Shown: piece after piece, positions 12,001 through 21,200 of the stretch | How positions within the stretch are numbered: the first letter of the stretch is position 1 | How the letters are laid out: each line of letters begins with the position of its first letter | From: Scatophagus argus | Lineage: Eukaryota > Chordata > Actinopteri > Scatophagidae | Direction: 5' to 3' | Length of the DNA stretch: 64,000 nucleotides | Assembly (NCBI RefSeq): GCF_020382885.2 | Contig: NC_058513.1 | Span: forward strand, 18,501,641-18,565,640 | Notes under the pieces: model-generated | The model's input: the letters and a program-made list of their open reading frames with translations, nothing else | What the model was told of the DNA's origin: nothing | The model's database searches: none | Program-made: the position numbers and the translations under genes

Positions 12001-13852
12001 AAGGCTGATGATCGCAGTGACCTTTTATTACCTGAGTGACGTCACCGTAGATTCCTTAGGGATGGCTGGCACACAGCCAATGTCTGTGCTTGTTCGGGTT
12101 CGAACTCAGGAATTTATGACTAGGCGTACGCCATAAAATAGATTTCTAACGGTTAGTCACTCTAAGTCAGGCTTTATGGGTCACATGTAGGCCTCTCTAT
12201 TGTTCTCCAGGGCACATGACCAGAGATCCCAACATCGCGAAGGAACTAATGACAAATGTACCTGAACCCGAGTGTGTACATCATGTGTGCGTGGAATCAA
12301 AAAGCAGCCAGGACAGACATCATATGTGCTTTGTATGTCCACAGGAAGTGTGGCTGCTGAGCCGCGAGCGCGAGCTCAAAGAAGATCTGCGGCGAGAACG
12401 CGACAAAGAGATCGAGCTCGCCATCTGGACGCTGGAGGAGGAGACCAGCAAGGACAAAGAGGAGTGTGAGAGGGCAGCCGACAACAGGTGTGTGTCATTG
12501 TGTTTTTGGGGTTGTCCTTCCATCAGTCCATCCAATTGTCATGAATCCAGTATTTCAGGAACATCTTGAGGGATTCATTTGAAGGTCAAAGGTCACTGTG
12601 ACCCTACAAAACACATTTTCAGTCGTAACTGAAGAATTCTTAGCATTATTCAGCAGAGCTCAGGAACAGACGGGCAGATTGTGACCAGATTTCACATGTG
12701 GTCACAATTTGAGTAGCACGACTTCTGATTTGCATCCTCTGTCCAGTACGGCCAATGATTTTTAAAGTTTTTTCCAGCACCAACTAAAAAATTCACACTG
12801 TTGTCAGGGTGAAGCGTGTGAGGGAAAAATACGAGGCGGAGCTGAGGGAGCTGGAGCGCTCTGAGAAGGAGGCCGTGGAGAAACAACAGGAGCTGAGGAA
12901 ACAGCAGATGGAGGTGGAGGGAGAGCTGATCAGACTCCAGGCTGTGCTCCGGCAGAAAGAGCAGGAGAACGAAGAGGTCGCTCAGGTGAGCAGCTGTCAC
13001 TCCATCGCTCATGAAACCTCAGAGTCTCGCGTTCTTTCGTCTTTCTTCTGAAGGTCTTCTGTTACTCTCCTCTGTATACCAGCAAGTAACACGTCATCAC
13101 AAAAAAGTGAATACCGTAGAACGCTCTGTAAACTTAGGCATTTCCACCTGAACAGAGCAGGGACAAGCTGGTGGAGGAGCGCCGCAGCCTGGCGGAGGTG
13201 ATAAGGCAGGAGTTTGCCGACCGGCTGGTGACCACAGAGGAGGAGAACCGCAGGATGAAAGTGGAGGTGTCCGAAGTTCGAGCGAGGCTACGGCTGGAGG
13301 TGGAGAGGGTCACCAGGGAGAAGGAGGAGGAGCTGGCCGAAGTTCACCAACGGTAAGGTGGAGGGGATAACAAATCCGTGGATGTCCGGATGATCAGAAT
13401 AGTTTGTGCTTTAGACGATTAGTTCAGGTCTGTTTCAGAGTTTTCAGCCCATATGGCTGAGCCTGATAACACGAAGTGAACTGACTGACTTACAAATTAC
13501 TGAAATAAAAATCTGATATTTTTATACGTTAACTGATCATGCATTGGCAAACATGTTTCAGCTCCTGTGATTTTTTGTTGTTGGTGTCTTGGAAGTGGCC
13601 TCTTATTAACGTCCTCTGGTTCTGTTTCAGAGTGAAGGCAGCCATCTTGAAGAAGGAAGAAACTGTAAATAGTCTCCGGAAGCAGTATGAGGTGAGAGGC
13701 CTGATGAAGCGCTGCAGCGTCTTCCAGTTGTTGAGGAGAGACGATTGACAGCATGTGTAAATATCTCTGTCCTCTGATAGGCCGCCCTGAAGAGGGCCGA
13801 CCACCTGGAGGCCCTGTGGGAGCAGCAGAGGAAGCAGCTGCTGGAGAAGTGA
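1..13852 (+). CDS. cep131: CEP131 (AZI1) centrosomal protein, C-terminal part, 13 exons
   Basis: CEP131 is a coiled-coil protein of centriolar satellites and the ciliary base, needed for ciliogenesis. The window holds its C-terminal 540 residues. Exons: 1-123 (5' end lies outside), 236-361, 441-557, 1221-1323, 2745-2946, 3172-3279, 3834-3951, 4061-4135, 12345-12487, 12808-12985, 13156-13352, 13631-13691, 13781-13852 (TGA stop). All introns are GT-AG and the phases agree throughout (1623 nt). The product is a nearly continuous Glu/Lys/Arg/Gln-rich coiled coil. Family-typical stretches are EATIQRHLTFIDQ, MSATEKMRREKWIDEKTKKI, LEPEIQKLISKHKQE and AALKRADHLEALWEQ near the C-terminus. Intron 8 (4136-12344) is enlarged by an LTR retrotransposon, and its donor, GAG|GTTCGT, is weak. 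Intron 4 (1324-2744) shows nothing else clear. Identity rests on remembered similarity to human CEP131. Confidence 0.93.
4598..6547 (-). repeat. 3' LTR of the retrotransposon
   Basis: Matches 10285-12234 at a constant offset of 5687 bp. It holds a GT/GA microsatellite (about 5009-5041), roughly 65-bp tandem units built on GCTAACAAGCTAG and AAAATGGCGGTTAGCAAG (about 5060-5230), and a palindromic CRE-type TGACGTCA at 6350-6357. On the minus strand there is an AATAAA at about 4868-4873 (TTTATT on the plus strand) that could be the poly(A) signal, and a TATA-like stretch at about 4990-5006. The promoter and poly(A) roles are inferred from position. Short ORFs here (for example 5426-5611, 5983-6213) have no recognisable product. 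Confidence 0.92.
6548..6557 (-). promoter_or_regulatory. Polypurine tract of the retrotransposon
   Basis: On the minus strand AAAGGGGGGA directly abuts the 3' LTR, which begins TGTTGG. A purine run at this position primes plus-strand DNA synthesis in LTR retroelements. Together with the primer site at the other end it fixes the element's orientation. Confidence 0.8.
6558..7698. other. Retrotransposon internal region without a long ORF, 3' of gag
   Basis: About 1.1 kb between gag and the polypurine tract, where pol would normally lie. No long ORF on either strand. A 23-bp unit containing CAGAGTTCATTGAGGCTTTA is repeated about three times in tandem at 6698-6766. Confidence 0.6.
7699..9681 (-). 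CDS. Gag-like structural protein of the LTR retrotransposon (660 aa)
   Basis: An uninterrupted 660-residue ORF, the only long one in the element. The N-terminal third has heptad-like helices (roughly residues 85-155 and 185-215), predicted coiled coil. A Pro/Ser/Arg-rich linker follows (about 230-350). Then comes a helical block (about 360-540) resembling a retrotransposon gag/capsid domain: it begins near SFDPRNQESSIDDYLREVDR and includes ALREEYSHYTDHA and WEYYRRLRAAYFQG. The C-terminus is basic (KGRFKSNSKQGRRYGGK) and could bind RNA, but there is no CCHC zinc knuckle. The first ATG is used. About 600 nt of leader separate it from the LTR, and 1150 nt without a long ORF follow to the polypurine tract. 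The gag assignment combines sequence features with the element context; I cannot name the family. Confidence 0.82.
   Translation of the reverse strand: MSVQWQDKMSSRDSHTPGARGSQEADDLDMQATVTGLVKLAVNGMSDLNSYNASTCDKKIQEVVTCHLSLISQMLSQVTMLYRRKAQLQAAEYMEQITVLQTRYHAEQHKNLILQQEVKDLRDQLIEVKEENETIQQDCPYLNLQLQTTEDQMKAVLIPDPSDIGSDPDAAPVPKEMVKTRTADTMEDKLRAERQASRARIATICQELEGARQTVRATPADLRTVSGEVVAPTEMPDMIILDQYTPPLVHHRHGNASCTRSATSSALQRSIPDFAKGRTSLEKSGHQPYSLRDDRDFGPTPADMPYLGHRSRPHFDQTPSPQRRSSHGFSPQDLRNPESSDDSDDASTYYQQGLRIRQLESLARDIESFDPRNQESSIDDYLREVDRCLLDLPHASAREKLRLIWKTTSRSVRVFMETLPPRTRDHYSALCQALREEYSHYTDHASATLDAFAVTQKKLEPPWEYYRRLRAAYFQGRNAPGLEEEHAFKSLFLHNLHESVRYDVTMHCRTNNLNMQEMRRYAQLAWETRVRPSRTADSSARVLEIQSSATAEVALEGSKMPRAQMQTGPGPPAYQSLRPQGGHPSQRTNSPNWSRNLSPPAKDTPQPDRKGRFKSNSKQGRRYGGKAPLPFKEEDFQEKSLKELIRKCVAETFRSTTQAT
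10264..10280 (-). promoter_or_regulatory. Primer-binding site, complementary to elongator tRNA-Met
   Basis: On the minus strand, 4 nt after the 5' LTR, the sequence reads TGGTGCCCCGTGTGAGG. Its complement, CCTCACACGGGGCACCA, equals the 3' end (CCA included) of vertebrate elongator tRNA-Met(CAT) as I remember it. This is the expected place for minus-strand primer annealing. A degenerate second copy of this junction lies about 99 bp further inside (see findings). Confidence 0.8.
10285..12234 (-). repeat. 5' LTR of the retrotransposon
   Basis: Same 1950 bp as the other LTR, including TGACGTCA at 12037-12044, the GCTAACAAGCTAG-type tandem units (about 10747-10917) and the GT/GA tract. It lies on the cep131 exon 9 side: its edge is 110 bp from the exon and 106 bp once the TCGC target duplication is counted. 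I found no mismatch between the two LTRs by eye. Confidence 0.92.
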
Positions 13853-16110
13853 CTGTTTCCTGGTTTCATCTGTCTCGACCCTCCATTGCCTGACCCCCCC
13901 CCCACACTCTGCTTGGTGTCGCTCAAAGCTCCCCCCACCCGTCACCTCTTTTTTTTTTCTTTTTTTTTACTTTTTCCACTTTGGATGTTGTTCATGCCAG
14001 CAAGACTGAACCTGTGCAACTTGGGTTGAAGTGACTGAACCTTGTCCTACCTCATTTGAAAAATACAAAATGGGGAAATGTGCTGGGCCTCACTGTATAA
14101 TCACCCCCACCCCAAGGCATAAAGGAGCGTCATGTGTTCCCTGATTTAAATGCCACAGACCAGGTGGCACCAGATGACTATGGATGGACTTCCATTTTTC
14201 TTCCAGAGGAAGATTACTGCAGTTTTTGTGACCCCCGCCCTCCATCCTCACTCCTGGAGTCTGTGGGAGCAGGAATGCCGCCATGTTCCCCACAGAGCAG
14301 CCACAGAGAACACTTCCAGATGTTCCTGAAACCAGCCCAGGCCTGCACTGGTGTAAAGTGGGAGGGGTGGTGGTGATTTTTCTGAAGGACCACTTGCTTA
14401 CTTACAGCAGACTCACGGATCAGTCAGCACTAGAGCTCCAGTTTGAGCTGCACCATCTTATCTGTTGAGTTGTGTGTTTCCCGGTGCGCCCTCGAGGCGA
14501 GAGCTAATTACGGGGTCTGTAACCTCTCCCCGGCGTCAGCCCTGTGACCAGCTGTGAGCAGTTTGTTACGTGTGTCTTACCCCAGAAAAGGTCGTGTACT
14601 AACACTGGTTAAGTTAGAGAGCTTGTAGAACGTCACTAGAAAGAGACCGGATGTGCTGGAAACTAAATGGTAATCTGATGGCCTGTTTGAGGTCAGATGA
14701 GTGTAGATTGGCTTTGAACGTGTCTGAATGTGAGGAAGAAAGAAGAGAATGTGGGGGAGTGGAAGGAAGAAGGAATGCGCATAGAAAATGTTTATAGGAT
14801 TAGGAAAGTGGAGCTGGGACGGAGCGGGCTGGTGGGGGGCTGCAGGGGGCACACGGCATGTGACAGGCAGAGGTATGTTCAAAGCCGTATAGGATCTGAT
14901 TGAGGGGCTGCGTTGTGACAAAACACATGAAGCTCAGCGGCAAGAGGCGGTAAACTTTCTGTGTCTGTGTTTCTCTCAGGAGCCGCCGCCTCTCAAGCAC
15001 GCGCACATTTCTGTTTCCTTGTTTTTTTTTTTATCTCAAAGGTTCCTGCTTCTTTGCTGATTTCTTAACCCCGTCTAACAATTGGAGATATTTTCCTGAC
15101 AGACACAGAAAGTCTTTGTGGGTAAGATTTCAGTCAGAATGGTCCATAGCACGAGTTAGTGAGGGGTGAGGGGGTGAGTGAAAGGGGAGAGAAACCCTAA
15201 ACCTGGAAGTAAAGCCTGGTGTTTAGGTGCAACAGGATGTGAAGGACCACAGCCTCCGAATCCGACCTCGTAGCAAAACATATTTATACTCTTTATTTAT
15301 TTACTAATTTAGTGCTCTCACACGACCTTTATAGTGGAAACTAGTCAAGTTGTGTTTTTAGTTCCTTTTGTAAGAACACTAAATCAGTTAGTCGGCAGGT
15401 CTGATGAAACGTTAGAACTACGCCATTTTGACATGGTTTAAATACAGTACGTCAGGTTTTTCTGACATGGAAGTAGTCCGAGCCCCGATGTAAAGGCTTC
15501 ACGTGAAGTGTGCTGTGCTGGAAGAGTAAAAGCAGTTTTAAAGTATTAGAGAGCGATCACAAGTAAACCACAGACTGAAATCAGTTCCCACCCCTCCAGG
15601 AAGTGAGTACAGTTCACACTGGAGACTGTGAGGGAGTAGCTGATGTGTGTCAAACCTCGCTGTGGGCTTCACGGTCACTAACTGTGAGTCAGGAGGACTT
15701 TGGCGTGGAGAGCTGTTCGCGGCCTCGCGCTGCTCCGACGCCATTGGCTCAGCAGCCGGGCCCGTCACAGCCGGGAGGGGGGCCGATGTGAGCTGGCATT
15801 CCTCACGCATGCCCGTCCGACAAGTGCCAATGAGCCTGGCGTGTGTGTGTGTGTGTGACCTGAGATGACCCTCGTGGTGACACACACACAAGGCTCCCCA
15901 GTTTGTTTTTCCTTTCCATTTGTAACTTTGTGTACAAGCCATTCCAGCTGTCACCGCTCGTTGTTGTGTTTTCGACAGCCAGTGGCCCTCCCACACGCTG
16001 TTTTCTTTCCTCGTTTTACTCTTGTTTTTATTGTTTTTATGCTTATGGTTCGAAAACTGTGAAGATGACTGATATGTTTGCAAAAAAAGAGAATAAAAGC
16101 AAAGACTGTT
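13853..16110 (+). other. cep131: Probable cep131 3' UTR and flank
   Basis: Follows the cep131 stop with no convincing coding sequence. A run of Cs is present near 13893-13903 and a T-rich run near 13949-13969. The first clear plus-strand AATAAA I noticed is at 16092-16097, followed by TGTTGAGAAG, and may be the poly(A) signal; the transcript end is inferred. ORFs here, including a 258-codon minus-strand one, look like chance. Confidence 0.4.
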
Positions 16111-17348
16111 GAGAAGACTCGCTGTGTTTCTCGTTTTTGTTCCCTGTGGTGAAACAGACAATTGTTTGCTTGTTTCTGCCTCCACCTCCCGCCCTCCCGC
16201 CCTCCCATCATCCCTCGCTCTCTCAGACCATAACTCCTGGGTGTGGAGACCAAGAAGTGTCTCCAGTCGCCTCCGATCAATACCCTGCGGTATATAAAAT
16301 ATTTTTGAAAGCATTCCCGTTTTTTCTGAACAGATATTTTAGTTCACACAATAATCGCAGTGACCTCCTCCCTCTTCTTTGCTGCTTTGATGGAGACAAA
16401 ACCACTGCAGGGATGTTTGAGTCTATACATCTGGAATAATGTCCAGAGCTGACCCACTTCTCCCCCCTCCTCTCCCTCCTCACCCTCCAGCTAACTCACT
16501 TCCTGCCAACCGGTGGTGCGTACTGAAACTTGTCTCCCCTTTCAGCGGGTTTCCTTTCTTTTCACAGAGCGAGCTGAACGCTGACTCTCGCTTGGCTTGG
16601 AGGGCCCATCTGATGGGGCTGGACGGACGGACAGACGGATGGATGGGAGGAAGGAGCCACTGTCTCTTCACGTCTTCCTGTTTGATGTTCAGGCTGCGTG
16701 TTCCTGCTTGTCACATGACAGTTTGTGTGTGTCTTTGCGTTCATATGGGACTGTGTGTGTGTGTCTCCAGTGATTCAGGCTCTCCACACATTGTGAGCAT
16801 AGCAGAGCTGCCTGCTCATGTCCAACTTTACTGCAGCCTGAAGTGGGCTTCTTACTCCCTCCTCCTCCTCCTCCTCCTCCTCCTCCTTCTTCTTCTCATG
16901 CTCTGGAGTTGAGGGGGTTGACCAATTGCCAGCAGCTGTTGCTCATTTCACAATGGTCCCGCCCATACAGTGCTGGGGCTGGCAGTGCAGTCGCTCCACA
17001 CCAGATGAGCAGTAACCCAGAGGAATAGAGGACTGTGTCTGCGCTACAGCCATCATGACGGAAAGACTGAAGCCACAGAACACACTCTGGGTGAGAGAAG
17101 GAACATTTTTCTTTATTTTTGGGTCCTTCTGTGTCATGTTTGAACAGCTTTGTTTCTGCCAGAGGGAAACAGTGTGAGTCCTCTGACTCTGAACAGAAGA
17201 CAGAGTGAGTCATGCTTTGTCACAGTCTGATGCATGTGTGCTCTGTTTCTTCTCTTTATATTCTGCCATGTCGGAGAATATTTACTCACTTTAATGACAT
17301 TTAAAGTAGAAGCCTCTGCTATAACTACAAACTAAAAAGTGTTTGTAT

Positions 17349-17388
<40 letters not shown>

Positions 17389-18297
17389 TTGGGTCCCTCA
17401 AAGTTGTCCCGTTATCAGAGACACGGCAGCTGAGTTTATCGCTGGATCACAGCAACACATTCTTTCCATTCCCTGTTTAGCCTCACCCGGGAGTATCCAC
17501 ACAAGGCTGGGAGCCTGTATCACTCACATTGTCATTAGTGCTTGTCACGATTTTCCTGATTCACCCAGTTATTAAGCGGTTCCTCTTGAGGCTTGCTCGG
17601 ACTTAAAGAGAGCAGCTGAAAACCTCAGAGAAGTTTGCAGAGAGCCTCGGGCTGTGTTTATTACACAGCTTACAAAGAGGTGAGAAGTGGAGAGGGGTGG
17701 TGCTCAGAGTGTATGCTAATGTCTTCTGGTGAGTTGCAAGTTTCCTGTTGAATGATCTTCCTGCTTATGTCGTTGCCCGTCAGCTGCAGCTGACTCCTCA
17801 CCGCCTGCCCGTTCAGCTCTTCTCGCTGTGTAGTTCTGTTGTGTTTTGTTGGGTGTAGCTACAGCGTTCCCTCCTTTGTATCTCCATGAACAGTGAGAGA
17901 AGAAAGGAAAGAAAACAGGATGTGTATGAGGATGTGACACAGCGTTTTCTATTCAGGGGAAAAAAGCAAAGGTTTCATTAAAAAGGGATCATGTAGGACA
18001 CAGAAAGACAAAGCTTCCTCTTCCGCTCTTTGCTCTCTGTCCAACTCTCTCTTTTCTATCTCCCTAGTTGTGCTGAGAGAAGCCTGGAGTGGAGCCCAGC
18101 TCATCCAGTTGTGGGCTAATTAACCCCCCATCCACCATCACTGATCCCGGCCTTGCCCCGCTGGTTGACCAGAAGACTGTCCTGTGGAGGACAGCACCCT
18201 CGCCTGCCTCCACCCTCTGCCTCCTCATGTCCCCGCAGGTGGAGCAGAGTGCGGGGCGAGTGCTCTCGGCCTGCCTGTCACACGCACCTTGACGGGG
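16111..18297. other. Spacer between cep131 and the sialyltransferase gene
   Basis: No gene recognised. Contains a (CCT)n tract at about 16858-16888 and an (AT)n microsatellite at about 17350-17390. A pyrimidine-rich stretch ending CTCCCTAG at about 18058-18067 looks like a splice acceptor, so 18068-18297 may be 5' UTR at the start of a sialyltransferase exon. Confidence 0.4.
17350..17390. repeat. (AT)n microsatellite
   Basis: About 20 uninterrupted AT units followed by GTATATATTTG. Confidence 0.95.
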
Positions 18298-21200
18298 ATG
18301 GCGCACCGGAGGAGGCTGGGGTTCTTTGTGGGGACTGTCTGCTCCCTGCTGGGTGTCTACATCCTGGGTGTGATCCTGGAGAGGCCGCAGTTCTGGTCCA
18401 TACCTCCCCTGAAACATGGCTTCACACAGGAAGCGAGTGGGTGAGCAAAGCCGTTTTTACTGCCTAGTCGTTTAACTGAAGAAACAGGCCGGTGATTCTA
18501 AACACACAATAAGGGACTGGTTCGTCATCTGAACACCTGCTGAAGACCAAACTAAAGGCAAAACAAACAGAAAGTGGAGCAGACCTCAGCACGGAAAATA
18601 TGCAAAGGGCTCCAGTCAGTCATTATGAGGACTTGAAGTGTGGTTGGAGTTAAGAGTTAAAAGTGGTCTGTGGTGATTTAGCATCGCACTGCCGTGAAGC
18701 TGGGGGACAGTCTAGAGCACATGTGTCAAACCGGTCCACAGGAGGGCCGGTGTGGCTGCAGGTTTTTGTGCCAACTAACCAAGAGCACATCGTTTGACCA
18801 ATCAACTGTCTGAAGACGTTGATCAGTTGATTAAATGAGTCAAGTCTGGTGTGCTGCTACTTGGTTGGAAAGAAAACCTGCAGCCACACCGGCCCTCCTG
18901 TGGACCAGTTTGACATGCCTGGTCTAGAGGCAGATTACAAAAGAAAATAAAAGAACCAGGCCTCAGCTGGGAAACTGTCTATTTCTTTTCTTTTTGTTTT
19001 AAACTCGAGGTTTCCTGACGTTTCAGTGTTGTGCTTAAGGTCTGGTCAGGTTTGGGCACAGAAACGTTGTTTTGTCTTAGAAAAAGGTTTGGCTTGAACT
19101 ACCTGCTTTTGTCAGCAGAAACACGTCTGGTTTTATCAGTTCTGGTGGTTCTCTCTGGCTTGGCTGCCATCTTGCTGAGGTCTGCTCACACTCGTGTTGT
19201 CTGAACATAATATGGTTGGATATTATGTTCAGACAGCAGGACTATTACAGTATGTATGAGATGTATTGTATGTAATGTAACATGTTGGTGGCTTACTGAC
19301 ATGTTCAGTGCCAACATTTTATTCTGGTGACTGGGCAGGGCTCAGACTTAAAAACTTGATTACGCATTTTAAATGTTTCATTTGTTTTTTTCATTTAAAA
19401 TGCACTTTGCCCTGTAGCAGTAGTAACAGTAGTAGCAGTAGTAACAGTAGTAGTAGTAGAAAGATAGATAGATAGATGGATACCTTATTGATCCTGAGGG
19501 AAATTTAAGATACTAATAGCAGTAATAGCAGTAGTCTCTGTGTGTGGGTGAGGAGAGCAGGCACTTTAATCCAGTACAGAATGGAGGTCGGATTCGGCAG
19601 TAAACTGGGACGGGCTGAGGGGTTAAAAAGTTCCTTGGTGTTGTTTGAAACCAGCACTTATTCCCCCTCTAGTTGTGTCATTGTGGTCTGAACAAAGGAG
19701 CCACACAGCACTGCGGCTGCACTAATGAAAAAAGGCTCCTGGAGTTATTTGACTGGAGGTCTCTAACACGCGTCTGTGAAACGTAAGCTTTGTTACGAAG
19801 GGCGGCGCTCCAGGTTTAAGAGCCAGATAAGATGCATTAAGTTCGGGGCGAAAGAGCAGGAAAACGAGGCTGTTCCATAAAGGCCTGTTTTCAGACACCA
19901 AATGTTAAGTTGAGGCATGTGGAACTTGCAGCTCTTTGATTTCAAAAGCCGTTCTTAAATCTGGACAAATGAGTGAATATGCTGCCCTGCTGCAGCTCCC
20001 TCCTTTTTAAGACTCATTACAGACGAAAAGAGTTGGATTCATTTTTCTGAACTTATTTTTGATATAATATTTTGAAGGCTTTTTTTCATAAGGTAAATAA
20101 AGATCCATTTTTATTTGCTAAAGAAAATAAACAAGACAAACAAACAAGGTTTAATGAATGTAGTTTAATGTCAGTTTATATTGTATAGTGTTTACTTGAA
20201 AACTGTTTGAAACACTCTTTTCTGTTCTTGTGAGCTGCCTTGACAAGTGAATTTTCCTACGCTGCGATCAATAAAATTCATCTTATCTTGTCTTATTTGA
20301 TCTTTCTTTGTCTCTGGACAAAAGAAAGCAGCAGCTTGTTTTCACTGGCTTCCTGCCGTTCTGGTTCAACATTAACAGGTTCCAGTTATACTTTAATGCA
20401 GCTCACTTAATAACGTTTGCGTCTCGTTACCGGGCTTAATGAAGCTTGATGGGGCCGTAACTGTGGACTCGACGCTGGACAAACCACACACGAGACGGCA
20501 GCATCTGGTTATGATTATGATCAATAATACATTTGCAAGGGCGGGTTGGCAATATTTAAATGATCTTTACTGCTATGGCTGAGAGTGACATCAGCCACTT
20601 TGAAACTATTGAAATGATTAGTTCATTAATCATTAAGTCAGTCAAGTGAAAATAAGTGGATTATCCAGTCTATGAAGAGCGTCCCGTCCCTCTAAACAAA
20701 ATGCTCACGCATGAAAACACGTATGTAAACTAACAACAAAACAAAACAAAACAAAACAAAACAAAAAATTGGCTACAGGAAGAAGGAAAATTCCATCCAA
20801 CCTCCATTTTAACTCATTTATTCAATTATTTACTGCTCATAGTTCATGGGGATTACATCCATTAGAGTTGTGTTTATGTATAATTAGTTTTAGTCTCTTT
20901 GTGCCCAGTAAGTTAAGATTGATCAGGTTATCTATTGAGCTTCAGATGATTTATTTCCAGCAGGGACTTCCTGCCAGGCTCAGCGCCAAATCTTGTTCTG
21001 TCTTCTTCCACAGCGGCTCCCGAGACTCCGAGGAGCCTGTTGACAGAAAGAGTAACAGCGACCGGTGGACTCATCCGCCCCCGGCCTCCACCTTTCACCC
21101 AGAGCTCCCAGAGCTGGGTGCTACACAGACTTTAAAGACTCAAGGAGCCACAGATTTCAGACCAGCATGGAAAAATTATGTGGATTTGTCAAAGTCCGGT

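Larger units (their letters stand above)
4598..12234 (-). mobile_element. LTR retrotransposon with gag-like ORF only, inserted in cep131 intron 8
   Basis: A 7637-bp element reads on the minus strand, opposite to cep131. Its ends are two direct repeats of 1950 bp with TGTTG...CAACA termini, and TCGC is duplicated on both sides (4594-4597 and 12235-12238). Next to the 5' LTR (10285-12234) lies a 17-nt primer-binding site, and next to the 3' LTR (4598-6547) a polypurine tract. The internal part (6548-10284) has one long ORF, gag-like (7699-9681). No protease, reverse transcriptase, RNase H or integrase ORF is present, so it should depend on enzymes supplied by another element. I saw no difference between the LTRs, and short ORFs inside them recur identically, pointing to recent insertion. 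A 4-bp duplication and tRNA-Met priming suit Ty3/gypsy-type elements, but the family is not proven. Confidence 0.93.

Noticed and set aside
15538..16314. 258-codon minus-strand ORF after cep131
   Set aside because: Low-complexity composition, no domain or splice context. It probably reflects stop-poor 3' flank sequence.
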